From: Betaproteobacteria bacterium UBA2592
GTDB lineage: Bacteria; Pseudomonadota; Gammaproteobacteria; Burkholderiales; Rhodocyclaceae
DNA length: 64,000 bases
Direction of reading: 5' to 3'
Assembly (NCBI GenBank): GCA_002340095.1
Contig: DDKS01000006.1
Location: 62,001 to 126,000 of the forward strand
Shown: in pieces, positions 51,600 to 61,167 of the stretch
Position numbering within the stretch: the stretch's first letter is position 1
Layout of the letters: each line of letters begins with the position of its first letter
Translations under genes and position numbers: made by a program
Notes under the pieces: model-generated
Told to the model about the DNA's origin: nothing
Seen by the model: the letters and a program-made list of their open reading frames with translations, nothing else
Database searches by the model: none

Positions 51600-53120
51600 T
51601 CAGGCGCGTTTCTGGCCGGAGGCGGGCGTGGCCAGCTGGCCGGCCGCGTGCATTTCCCGATACACGGCCAGCACGGCTGCCTCGATGGGCTCCATGGCGT
51701 GCTCGCCATTGGGCTGGATGCCGGCGGCTTCGAGCCGGCCCCAGGGTTCGAAGCCGATCTTGGCGCACAGCACCACTTCGCAGCCGGCCAGGGCGGCGAG
51801 GGTGCGGTCCAGGATCGAATCGGCAGAAACCCCGTCCTCTCCTGCGTCGCCGCAACTGTCGCCACCGACGCAGTAAAGCTCGGTCTTTCTGTGGCCGACG
51901 AAACGTACGCCGGCGGGGCTGGCTTCATACACCAGGAATTCCCGGGCGTGGCCGAAGTGCTGGTTCACCAGCCCCTGGCCGGCGCTGGCCACGGCCATCA
52001 GCACCGGACGGGTGCCGTGCGGGATGGGAGTGGGCAGGTCATCGGCCTTGACAGGAGCGGCGGAGCGGGCCCGCTTGGCTTCGAGCTGGCCGATGATGGC
52101 GTCGTGCACTTCCTTCCTGCGGGCCATGGCGGAGTCGTAGTCGATTTCCATGGCGTCGAGCTTGTCGAGAGCGAATTCGGCGCCCCGGTCCTCACCCAAG
52201 AGGCCCACGGCGTCGGCGCGGCACTGGCGGCAGTGGCGCATCATCGCCATGTCACCGGCACACTCGTCCTGGAGCGCCTGCAGTTCCTCGGCGCTGGGGC
52301 TGCGCTGGCCCATGAGGCCGTAGTAGGTGCCGTGCTCGGCCTCGGCGATCAGGGGCATCACGTTGTGCAGGAAGGCGCCCTTGGCCTTCACCACCTTGGA
52401 GACTTCCTTCAGGTGCTCGTCGTTCACCCCGGGGATCATCACCGAGTTCACCTTCACCAGGATGCCCCGGGCGGTGAGCATTTCCAGGCCCTTCTGCTGC
52501 TGCTCGATGAGGATGGCCGCGGCCTCCTCGCCGCGGATGCGGCGGTTTTCCCAGTAGATCCAGGGATAGATCCGGGCGCCGATCTTGGGATCGAGGCAGT
52601 TGATGGTGATGGTGACGTGGTCGATGTTGTGCCGGGCGATCTCATCCACGTACCTGGGCAGGTTGAGCCCGTTGGTGGAGACGCACAGCTTGATGTCCGG
52701 CGCCTTTTCGGAGAGCTGGCGGAAGGTTTCGAAGGTGCGTTCCGGGTTGGCCAGGGGGTCTCCGGGGCCGGCGATGCCGAGCACGGTCATCTGGGGGATG
52801 GTGGCGGCCACGGCCAGCACCTTCTTGATGGCCTGGTCCGGGGTGAGTAACTCGGATACCACCCCGGGGCGGGATTCGTTGGCGCAGTCGTACTTGCGGT
52901 TGCAGTAGTTGCACTGGATGTTGCAGGCCGGGGCCACGGCCACGTGCATCCGGGCGAAGTAGTGGTGCGCTTCTTCCGAATAGCAGGGATGGTCCTGCAC
53001 CTTGGCGCGGATATGGTCGGGCAGGTGGGCGAGGGCATCCGGCGCCGTGCCGCAGCCGGCGGAAGAGCAGCCACCGCCGGAAGCGGCGGGGGCCGTATTG
53101 CTGATCACGGGCAGGTCCAC
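51600..53120 (-). CDS. nifB: nitrogenase cofactor biosynthesis radical SAM protein NifB
   Basis: 506 residues. The radical-SAM motif is CNIQCNYCNRKYDC at about 67-80; GIAGPGDPLANP and STNGLNLP follow. The C-terminal third is a NifX-like domain (VLMAVASAGQGLVNQHFGHA, CAKIGFEPWGRL), so this is the fused long form. NifB makes the 8Fe-9S-C core (NifB-co) from two [4Fe-4S] clusters. Head of an operon with its own sigma-54 promoter and NifA site. Confidence 0.98.
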   Translation of the reverse strand: MDLPVISNTAPAASGGGCSSAGCGTAPDALAHLPDHIRAKVQDHPCYSEEAHHYFARMHVAVAPACNIQCNYCNRKYDCANESRPGVVSELLTPDQAIKKVLAVAATIPQMTVLGIAGPGDPLANPERTFETFRQLSEKAPDIKLCVSTNGLNLPRYVDEIARHNIDHVTITINCLDPKIGARIYPWIYWENRRIRGEEAAAILIEQQQKGLEMLTARGILVKVNSVMIPGVNDEHLKEVSKVVKAKGAFLHNVMPLIAEAEHGTYYGLMGQRSPSAEELQALQDECAGDMAMMRHCRQCRADAVGLLGEDRGAEFALDKLDAMEIDYDSAMARRKEVHDAIIGQLEAKRARSAAPVKADDLPTPIPHGTRPVLMAVASAGQGLVNQHFGHAREFLVYEASPAGVRFVGHRKTELYCVGGDSCGDAGEDGVSADSILDRTLAALAGCEVVLCAKIGFEPWGRLEAAGIQPNGEHAMEPIEAAVLAVYREMHAAGQLATPASGQKRA

Positions 53121-53156
53121 GATGGAGGCTCCTTGAAAGTCGTCGCGGAGCCAGCA

Positions 53157-53171
53157 GCAATCGCTGTGCCA
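53157..53171 (-). promoter_or_regulatory. sigma-54 promoter of the nifB operon
   Basis: On the minus strand TGGCACAGCGATTGC, a perfect TGGCAC-N5-TTGC, 37 bases before the nifB start. Confidence 0.95.
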
Positions 53172-53244
53172 GAGATTTTAGTATTTCAAAAACAATGGGT
53201 TGTTGTTTTTCGAGCGGCGGGCAGCCGCCCCTTGTGGGGTGGCT

Positions 53245-53260
53245 TGTCGGGAAGGCGACA
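53245..53260 (-). promoter_or_regulatory. NifA upstream activating sequence of nifB
   Basis: Plus-strand TGTCGGGAAGGCGACA, exact TGT-N10-ACA with CT/AGG flanks, about 80 bp upstream of the -24 element and only 7 bases from the stop of the NYN gene. Confidence 0.92.
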
Positions 53261-53266
53261 AGGGAT

Positions 53267-54532
53267 TCACTCCTGTTCGGACTGGGGGGCGGCCTTCTTG
53301 CTCCGGCTCCGGGGCGCGACCGGTTTCCTGGGGGATTTCTTCGCCTTTCTGGGCTTTTCGGCGGCGGCTTCAGGGTTGTCGGCGCTCGTGACGGGGAGGG
53401 TTTCAGCCGTCGTTTCCACCGGGGCGGGGGCCGGACTTTCCTGGGGAGGCGGGGCGAGGCTGTCGGGGACTGTCTCTGGCGCGGCCGCTTCCTGCTTGCG
53501 GCTGCCCTGGGCGTCGCTCTTGCTCCGGTTCCCCTCGCCACGGCTGCGGCCCCGGGGCTTGCGGGCCGGTTCGGCGGGCTGGGCTTCGCTGGAAGCATCT
53601 GCTGCAGCCTCGGCCACGGCTTCAGGAGCGCTGGCCGGGGCGGCCTCGGGGGCAGCCGGGGTTTCCTGGATGACAACGGGCTCGGGGCTGGCGGCTTCCG
53701 GTGCGGGTTGGGCGGCGGTGTGCATGTTGCGGAACACGTAGGCGCCGGATTTCTCGTCCCGGCCGAAGGACAGCAGGCCCCGGTTCTGGGCTTCTTCGAG
53801 CAGATTGCCGAAGGCCTTGAAGCCGTAGTAGGACTCGTTGAAGCCCGGGTTGCGGCGCTTGATGGCTTCCTTCAGCACCGAGGCCCAGAGCTTTTCCGTG
53901 TCGCTCCTTTCGGCCATCAGGTCCTCGAAGGTGGCCATGGCCAGTTCGATCCCCTTGCTGCGCAGTTCCTCCTTGCGTTTTTTGTCGTCCTCGCTCCGCT
54001 TGTTGCCGGCTTCCCGGGCGGCGTCCTTGCGGGCGGCGGCGCGTTTGGCCTCCCGGTCCCGCACCAGGTCGTCGTAGAAGATGAACTCGTCGCAATTGGC
54101 GATCAGGAGGTCGGAAGTGGATTGCTTCACCCCGACGCCGATCACCTGTTTGGCGTTTTCCCGCAGCTTGGATACCAGGGGGGAGAAGTCGGAGTCGCCG
54201 GAAATGATCACGAAGGTGTCCACGTGGGCCTTGGTGTAGCAGAGGTCCAGGGCGTCCACCACCAGGCGGATGTCGGCGGAGTTCTTGCCGGACTGGCGCA
54301 CATGGGGAATCTCGATCAGCTCGAAATTGGCCTCGTGCATGGCGGCCTTGAAGCCCTTGTAGCGGTCCCAGTCGCAATAGGCCTTCTTCACCACGATGGA
54401 GCCCTTGACCAGCAGGCGCTCCAGCACCGGCTTGATGTCGAATTTCTCGTACTGGGCGTCGCGCACGCCCAGGGCGATGTTCTCGAAGTCGCAGAAGAGG
54501 GCCATGCTGATGCTGTCGGGGGTGCTTGCCAT
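53267..54532 (-). CDS. NYN-domain RNase-like protein with LOTUS/OST-HTH domain
   Basis: 421 residues. N-terminal NYN (PIN-like) domain, about 8-165, with acidic active-site residues in ALFCDFENIALG, NSADIRLVVDALDL and IISGDSDFSPLV. Then a charged coiled-coil-like stretch (KRAAARKDAAREAGNKRSED), a LOTUS/OST-HTH RNA-binding domain at about 195-270 (WASVLKEAIKRRNPGFNES), and a long Pro/Ala/Lys-rich tail. Probably an RNA-processing nuclease. Its 3' end abuts the nifB control region; it is not part of the nif set. Confidence 0.88.
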   Translation of the reverse strand: MASTPDSISMALFCDFENIALGVRDAQYEKFDIKPVLERLLVKGSIVVKKAYCDWDRYKGFKAAMHEANFELIEIPHVRQSGKNSADIRLVVDALDLCYTKAHVDTFVIISGDSDFSPLVSKLRENAKQVIGVGVKQSTSDLLIANCDEFIFYDDLVRDREAKRAAARKDAAREAGNKRSEDDKKRKEELRSKGIELAMATFEDLMAERSDTEKLWASVLKEAIKRRNPGFNESYYGFKAFGNLLEEAQNRGLLSFGRDEKSGAYVFRNMHTAAQPAPEAASPEPVVIQETPAAPEAAPASAPEAVAEAAADASSEAQPAEPARKPRGRSRGEGNRSKSDAQGSRKQEAAAPETVPDSLAPPPQESPAPAPVETTAETLPVTSADNPEAAAEKPRKAKKSPRKPVAPRSRSKKAAPQSEQE

Positions 54533-54649
54533 GGAAAATACTCGGATGAAGGGGAGGGCCGGCAGTTTACCCTACTCGGCCGGGGCTTCCGTTGGCACCG
54601 CAGTGCCCGGGCCGGGTAAACTTGGCTCTTTCGTCCTGGCGCGTCCTTC

Positions 54650-55972
<1,323 letters not shown>

Positions 55973-55992
55973 CTTCCCCATCAGGAGCTTCC

Positions 55993-56319
55993 ATGTCCGA
56001 ACCCATCGCCTACGCCCCCACCCAGCCCTCCCGGGAAGAGATCGACGCCCTGGCCGGGCTGACCCTGCTGGAATTCGGCGCCCCCTGGTGCCCCCACTGC
56101 CAGGCGGCCCAGGCGCCCCTGGCGGCCGCCCTGGCGGGCCGGGCCGACATCCGCCTGCTCAAGTTCGAGGATGGTCCGGGCCGCCCCCTGGGGCGCTCCT
56201 TCCGGGTCAAGCTCTGGCCCACCCTGATTCTTCTGAAGGACGGCCAGGAACTGGCCCGCCGGGTGCGCCCCACCCGGGTCGAGGAAATGGCCGAGCTGCT
56301 GGCAGCGGCCCGGGGCTGA
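55993..56319 (+). CDS. thioredoxin family protein
   Basis: 108 residues, thioredoxin fold with the active site WCPHC (about residues 32-36) in LLEFGAPWCPHCQAAQAP and the cis-proline region KLWPTLILLKDG. WCPHC differs from the standard WCGPC, so redox potential may differ. Start ATG with AGGAGC upstream, 20 bp after rhlE; the longer in-frame open frame is a shadow. Confidence 0.92.
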   Translation: MSEPIAYAPTQPSREEIDALAGLTLLEFGAPWCPHCQAAQAPLAAALAGRADIRLLKFEDGPGRPLGRSFRVKLWPTLILLKDGQELARRVRPTRVEEMAELLAAARG

Positions 56320-56337
56320 TTTCCGCTGCGATTTTCC

Positions 56338-57588
56338 ATGCGCCTCCTGCACACCTCCGACTGGCACCTGGGCCAGCATTTCATGGGCAAGACCCGTCAG
56401 GCCGAGCATCAGGCCCTGATCGGCTGGCTGCTGGAGCAGGTGGAGGCTAAGCAGGTGGATGCGGTGCTGATCGCCGGGGACCTGTTCGATACCGGCACCC
56501 CGCCCAGCTATGCCCGGGAGCTCTACAACCAGCTGGTGGTGAGCCTGCACGCCCTTCGGGTGCCCCTGCTCCTTTTGGCCGGCAACCACGATTCCGTCGC
56601 CACCCTGAACGAAAGCCGGGAACTCCTCGCCCGGCTGGGGGCCACGGTCATCAGCGCGGTGGGTCCCGACCCAGACAGCCAGTGCATCATGCTTCCCGGA
56701 CGGGACGGGCAGCCGGGCTGCCTGGTGGGGGCGGTGCCCTTCATCCGCCCCCGGGACCTGCTCCAGAGCCAGGCCGGGCAGAGCGGCGAAGACAAGCAGC
56801 GTTCCCTCCAGAACGCCATCGAGGCCCATTACGCCGCCGTCCACGCCGCCCTGGTGGAACGTCAGCAGGCCCTGGAAAGCAGCCTGGGCCGGCGCCTGCC
56901 CCTGGTGCTGACCGGCCACCTGACCACCGTGGGGGCCAGCGCCAGTGAATCGGTGCGGGAGATCTACGTGGGCAGCCTGGAGGCTTTTCCCACCCGCGCC
57001 TTTCCGCCGGCCGACTACATCGCCCTGGGGCACATCCATCGCCCCCAGAAGGTGGGCGGGCTGGAACACATCCGCTACAGCGGTTCGCCCCTGCCCCTCA
57101 GTTTCGACGAGGCCGGCCAGCAGAAGGAAATGCTGCTGGTGGACCTGGAGGCCGGCGGCCTGACGGCGGTGACGCCCCTGCCCGTGCCCCGCTTCCAGGG
57201 GCTCGCGGCGATCCGGGGCAGCCTGGACAGCCTCTCCGGGCCCATCGGCGGCGCCGCCGCCCTGGGTTCGCCGGAGCGCCCCACCTGGCTGGAGGTGACG
57301 GTAAGCGGCGACGACTGGCTGGCCGATCTGGCGGTCCGGCTGGAAAAACTCACCGCCGGCTGGCCGGTGGAAATCCTGCGCATCCGCCGGGCCCGGGCTA
57401 ACGAGGCCGCCCGGCTCGCCGCCAGCCCGGGAGAGACCCTGGACGAACTGAGCCCGGAGGAGGTCTTCGCCCGCCGTCTGGCCCTGGAAGACCTGGACGA
57501 GCCCCAGCGCGAGGCGCTGACCGGGCTGTACCGGCGCCTGCTTGCGGACATGGAAGCCGGCATCGAGGCGGGCGGGGAGCATCCGTGA
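56338..57588 (+). CDS. sbcD: exonuclease subunit SbcD
   Basis: 416 residues. Calcineurin-type phosphoesterase motifs of the Mre11/SbcD nuclease: HTSDWHLGQHF, IAGDLFDTG, LAGNHDS, TGHLT and GHIHRPQ. Forms with SbcC an ATP-dependent nuclease that cuts hairpins and processes stalled forks. Overlaps sbcC by 4 bp. Confidence 0.97.
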   Translation: MRLLHTSDWHLGQHFMGKTRQAEHQALIGWLLEQVEAKQVDAVLIAGDLFDTGTPPSYARELYNQLVVSLHALRVPLLLLAGNHDSVATLNESRELLARLGATVISAVGPDPDSQCIMLPGRDGQPGCLVGAVPFIRPRDLLQSQAGQSGEDKQRSLQNAIEAHYAAVHAALVERQQALESSLGRRLPLVLTGHLTTVGASASESVREIYVGSLEAFPTRAFPPADYIALGHIHRPQKVGGLEHIRYSGSPLPLSFDEAGQQKEMLLVDLEAGGLTAVTPLPVPRFQGLAAIRGSLDSLSGPIGGAAALGSPERPTWLEVTVSGDDWLADLAVRLEKLTAGWPVEILRIRRARANEAARLAASPGETLDELSPEEVFARRLALEDLDEPQREALTGLYRRLLADMEAGIEAGGEHP

Positions 57589-60500
57589 AAATCCTGCGCC
57601 TGCGCCTGAAGAACCTCAACTCCCTGAAGGGGGAGTGGCGTATCGACTTCACCCGGCCCCCCTTCGTGGACAACGGCCTGTTCGCCATCACCGGCCCCAC
57701 CGGGGCGGGCAAATCCACTCTGCTGGACGCCATCTGCCTCGCCCTCTACCACCAGACGCCGCGCCTGGAGCGGATTTCCAGCAGCGACAACGGCATCATG
57801 ACCCGGCACACGGCCGATTGCCTTGCCGAGGTGGAGTTCGAAGTGAAAGGGGTGGCGTACCGGGCCTTCTGGAGCCAGCGCCGGGCCCGGGACAGGGCGG
57901 ACGGTGCCCTGCAGGCCGCCAAGGTGGAGCTGGCCGAGCTGGCCGCCGATGGCAGCGGCACCATCCTTTCCAGCCAGGCTGCGGACAAGCTCAAGCGCAT
58001 TGCCGAGATCACCGGCCTCGACTTCGCCCGGTTCACCAAATCCATGCTCCTGGCCCAGGGCGGTTTTGCCGCCTTCCTGAACGCCAGCCCCAACGAGCGG
58101 GCCGAGCTCCTGGAGGAACTCACGGGCAGCGAGGTCTATGGGGAAATCTCCCGCCGGGTCTTCGAGCAGGCCCGGGCGGCCCGTCAGAGCCTCGAACAGC
58201 TCCAGGCCCGGGCCGAGGGGGTGGAACTGCTGAGCGAGGCGCAGCGGGACGAGATGGCGGCGCAGATCCTCCGGCTGGAAAGCGGGCTGGCGGCCTGCCA
58301 GGCCCGGATCGCGACGCTCCGGGCCCAGCACCAGTGGCGCCTGGACCTGGCCGGGAGCGAGCAGGAGATCCGGGCGGCCGAGGCCAGGCTGGCCGAAGCC
58401 GCCGAGGCCCTGGCCGCCATCGTTCCGGAACTCCAGCGCCTGGCGGTGGATGAACCGGCCCAGGCCCTGCAGGCTCCCTATCAGGCGTGGCAGCAGGCCG
58501 GGGCCCTGTGCCGCCAGAGCAGCGCCGCGCTGGCCCAGTTGCGCCAGGCGCAGCAGCATCTTCAGGCGCAGTGGTACGGTTGCCAGCAGGAAGCCCGGGC
58601 CCTGGCGGTCCACCTGGCCGCCCAGGCTCAGGCCGCCCAGGAGCAGGTGGAGCAGGAGCTTCGGGCCATCGACGCATGTTGTGCCGCCCATCCCCAGCGG
58701 GCCCGGCTGGGGGAAAAACTGGGGGAATGGAAATCCCGCCTCGGGGAGGTCCGGCGCCTGGAGGAGGAAGCCGCCGCCAGACAGCATCAGTTGCAGCAGC
58801 TCGCCGCCGAAATCACGGCCTGGCAGGGGCGCCAGACCGCCCAGGACCTGGCAGTGGCCCGCGCCGGGGAGGCCGCTGCCCGGGCCGAGGCCCGGCTGCA
58901 GCAACTGTTGCAGGAGCAGGCGCAGCGCCTGGCCGGGCAAAGCCTGCCCGGGCTGCGCACCGCCTGGCAGCAGGCCCAGACCGTCCTCGGGTGGTGGCAG
59001 CAGCTTGCCGAACTGGCCCGCCAGCGGCGCGAGCTGAGCGCCCGCCTCCGGGCACGGCTTGAGCAGCAACAGGCGCTGCAGGCCCGGCTCGCCGGCCAGG
59101 AGCAGGCCCTGGGCGAATTGCGCAAGGCCTACGAAAACCTCAACAGCCAGGTCCTCGACAAGCGTCGCCTGCTGGAGCAGGAAAAACTGATCCAGAGCCT
59201 GGAGGCCCACCGTCGCCAGCTCCGGCCCGGCCAGCCCTGCCCCCTGTGCGGCGCCACCGGGCACCCGGCCATCGCCGCCTATCAGGCCCTCGACGTGTCT
59301 GCCACCCAAACGGCCCTGGACGAGAAGGAGGCGGAACTCAAGGCCCTGACGGAAAAGGGGCAGCAGGCCCGGGCCGAGCAGGCCGCTTGTCGCGCCACCC
59401 TGGAGGCCGGGGAGAAGGATCGCCTGGCGCTGGAGGCGGAACTCGCCCGTTGCGCCCGGCTCTGGCAGGACACCCTGGCGGGTTTGGCCTCCGGGGCCGA
59501 CCCCGCGTCCCTGACGCCGGACGCCTGGGAGGATGAAAGCCGTCTGGCCGATGCCTGCCGCCACGCCGAACAGGATCTGCAGCGGCTGGCCCGGGGCCTG
59601 CAAGCCGCCGAGCAGGGGGAGGCGGCCATCCATGCCGCCCGCCAGGACGCCGCCCAGGCGCAACAGGTCCTGGAAGCCGCCCGGCACCAGCACAGCCTGC
59701 TGCAACAGCAGGGGGAAACCCTGCAGCTCCGCCAGCGGGAACTGCAGCAGGCCCTGGCCGACCGTGAGCTTGCCCGCGCCGACCTGCTCGGTCAGCTCGC
59801 CGCCGCCATTCAGGGCGCCGGCCATGCGCCGCCGGACCTGGCGGCCCCGGCCACCGACTCCGCCGCCGACTGGCTGGCTGCTCGCGAGGCCGAGTGGCGC
59901 CAGTGGGAACAGCAGCAGCTCCGCCGCCAGGAACTCGCCGGCGCCCTGATCCGCCAGCAGACCCAGGTCCAGGCCGCCCGGGCCGCCGCCGCCCTGTGGG
60001 AACAACGCTGCCGGGAGCTGCCCGGGGCGCTGGCCCAGACGGCCTCTGCCCCCGGCTCCCCCGACGGGGGCGAGGCCACCGCCCGGCTGGCTCGCTGCGA
60101 GGCAGACAGCGAACGCCTGGGCCGGGAGCTGGCCGCCCTCGAAGGGCGCCAACGCCAGCTGGCCGCCGACCTGGCCCGCCAGGAACAGGCCGAGCAGACA
60201 TGCGCCGCCGCCTGGCGGGCGGCCCTGCACGACAGCCCCTTCCCAGACCAGGCCGCCTGGCAGGCGGCCCTGTTGCCCGAGGCGGAACGCCAGCGCCTGC
60301 GGCAGTTGCGCGAGGTCCGCCAGCAGGCCTGGCAGCAGGCCGAAGCCGTGCTTCTGGCCGCCCGGGTCAGGAGACAGAAGCTGCAGGCGGAGTTTTCCGG
60401 GGCTGCGGCACAAGCCGGGGAGCCGCCGGCCCTCCCCGAACTGGAGGCGCAGCTGGCCCGGCTGGAGGAGCAGCAGCGCACGGACAGCGAGCAACTGGGA

Positions 60501-61097
60501 GCCTGGCGTGCCCTGCTGGAGCAGGACGCCCGGGCTCGCCAGACCCGGCAGGCCCTGTTTGCCGAAATCGACCGACAGCGGGCCGACAGCGACCTCTGGC
60601 AACGGCTCGACAGCCTGATCGGTTCGGCCCGGGGCGACAAGTTCCGCCGCTTCGCCCAGGGCCTGACCCTGGAGCGGCTGCTCGTCCTGGCGAACCGCCA
60701 CCTGGGGCGGCTGCACGGCCGCTATCAGTTGCGCCGCAAGGAGGGCGGCGAGCTGGAACTGGAGATCATCGACACCTGGCAGGGGGAGGCCGCGCGGGAC
60801 ACCCGTACCCTCTCGGGCGGCGAAAGCTTCCTGGTCAGCCTGGCCCTGGCCCTGGCCCTCTCGGACCTGGTCAGCCACAAGACCTCCATCGACTCCCTGT
60901 TCCTGGACGAAGGCTTCGGCACCCTGGACGGGGAGACCCTGGAAACCGCCCTCGATGCCCTCGACAGCCTCAACGCCAGCGGCAAGATGATCGGCATCAT
61001 CAGCCATGTGGAAAGCCTGAAGGAGCGGATTCCGGTGCAGATCCGGGTGGACAAGGGCAGCGGGATTGGCCATTCGGCGCTGCGGCTGAGCGGCTGA
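57585..61097 (+). CDS. sbcC: exonuclease subunit SbcC
   Basis: 1170 residues. SMC-like ATPase: Walker A GPTGAGKST at about 40, long Gln/Ala/Arg-rich coiled coils on both sides of a zinc hook CPLC (about residue 550, PGQPCPLCGATGHP), then the ABC signature TLSGGESFLVSLALALALSD and Walker B SLFLDEGFGTLD near the C terminus. Partner of SbcD. Confidence 0.97.
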   Translation: MKILRLRLKNLNSLKGEWRIDFTRPPFVDNGLFAITGPTGAGKSTLLDAICLALYHQTPRLERISSSDNGIMTRHTADCLAEVEFEVKGVAYRAFWSQRRARDRADGALQAAKVELAELAADGSGTILSSQAADKLKRIAEITGLDFARFTKSMLLAQGGFAAFLNASPNERAELLEELTGSEVYGEISRRVFEQARAARQSLEQLQARAEGVELLSEAQRDEMAAQILRLESGLAACQARIATLRAQHQWRLDLAGSEQEIRAAEARLAEAAEALAAIVPELQRLAVDEPAQALQAPYQAWQQAGALCRQSSAALAQLRQAQQHLQAQWYGCQQEARALAVHLAAQAQAAQEQVEQELRAIDACCAAHPQRARLGEKLGEWKSRLGEVRRLEEEAAARQHQLQQLAAEITAWQGRQTAQDLAVARAGEAAARAEARLQQLLQEQAQRLAGQSLPGLRTAWQQAQTVLGWWQQLAELARQRRELSARLRARLEQQQALQARLAGQEQALGELRKAYENLNSQVLDKRRLLEQEKLIQSLEAHRRQLRPGQPCPLCGATGHPAIAAYQALDVSATQTALDEKEAELKALTEKGQQARAEQAACRATLEAGEKDRLALEAELARCARLWQDTLAGLASGADPASLTPDAWEDESRLADACRHAEQDLQRLARGLQAAEQGEAAIHAARQDAAQAQQVLEAARHQHSLLQQQGETLQLRQRELQQALADRELARADLLGQLAAAIQGAGHAPPDLAAPATDSAADWLAAREAEWRQWEQQQLRRQELAGALIRQQTQVQAARAAAALWEQRCRELPGALAQTASAPGSPDGGEATARLARCEADSERLGRELAALEGRQRQLAADLARQEQAEQTCAAAWRAALHDSPFPDQAAWQAALLPEAERQRLRQLREVRQQAWQQAEAVLLAARVRRQKLQAEFSGAAAQAGEPPALPELEAQLARLEEQQRTDSEQLGAWRALLEQDARARQTRQALFAEIDRQRADSDLWQRLDSLIGSARGDKFRRFAQGLTLERLLVLANRHLGRLHGRYQLRRKEGGELELEIIDTWQGEAARDTRTLSGGESFLVSLALALALSDLVSHKTSIDSLFLDEGFGTLDGETLETALDALDSLNASGKMIGIISHVESLKERIPVQIRVDKGSGIGHSALRLSG

Positions 61098-61167
61098 GGC
61101 AGAGGGGGGCAAGACCGCAGCGCGGATGAAGTCGCGCGGGTTCAGCCGTTCCTGGATGTTGCCGCGC

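Noticed and set aside
57075..61112. A 1345-codon open frame antisense to sbcD/sbcC
   Set aside because: Leu/Gly/Gln-rich shadow of the real SbcC coding frame; sbcC has all expected motifs.
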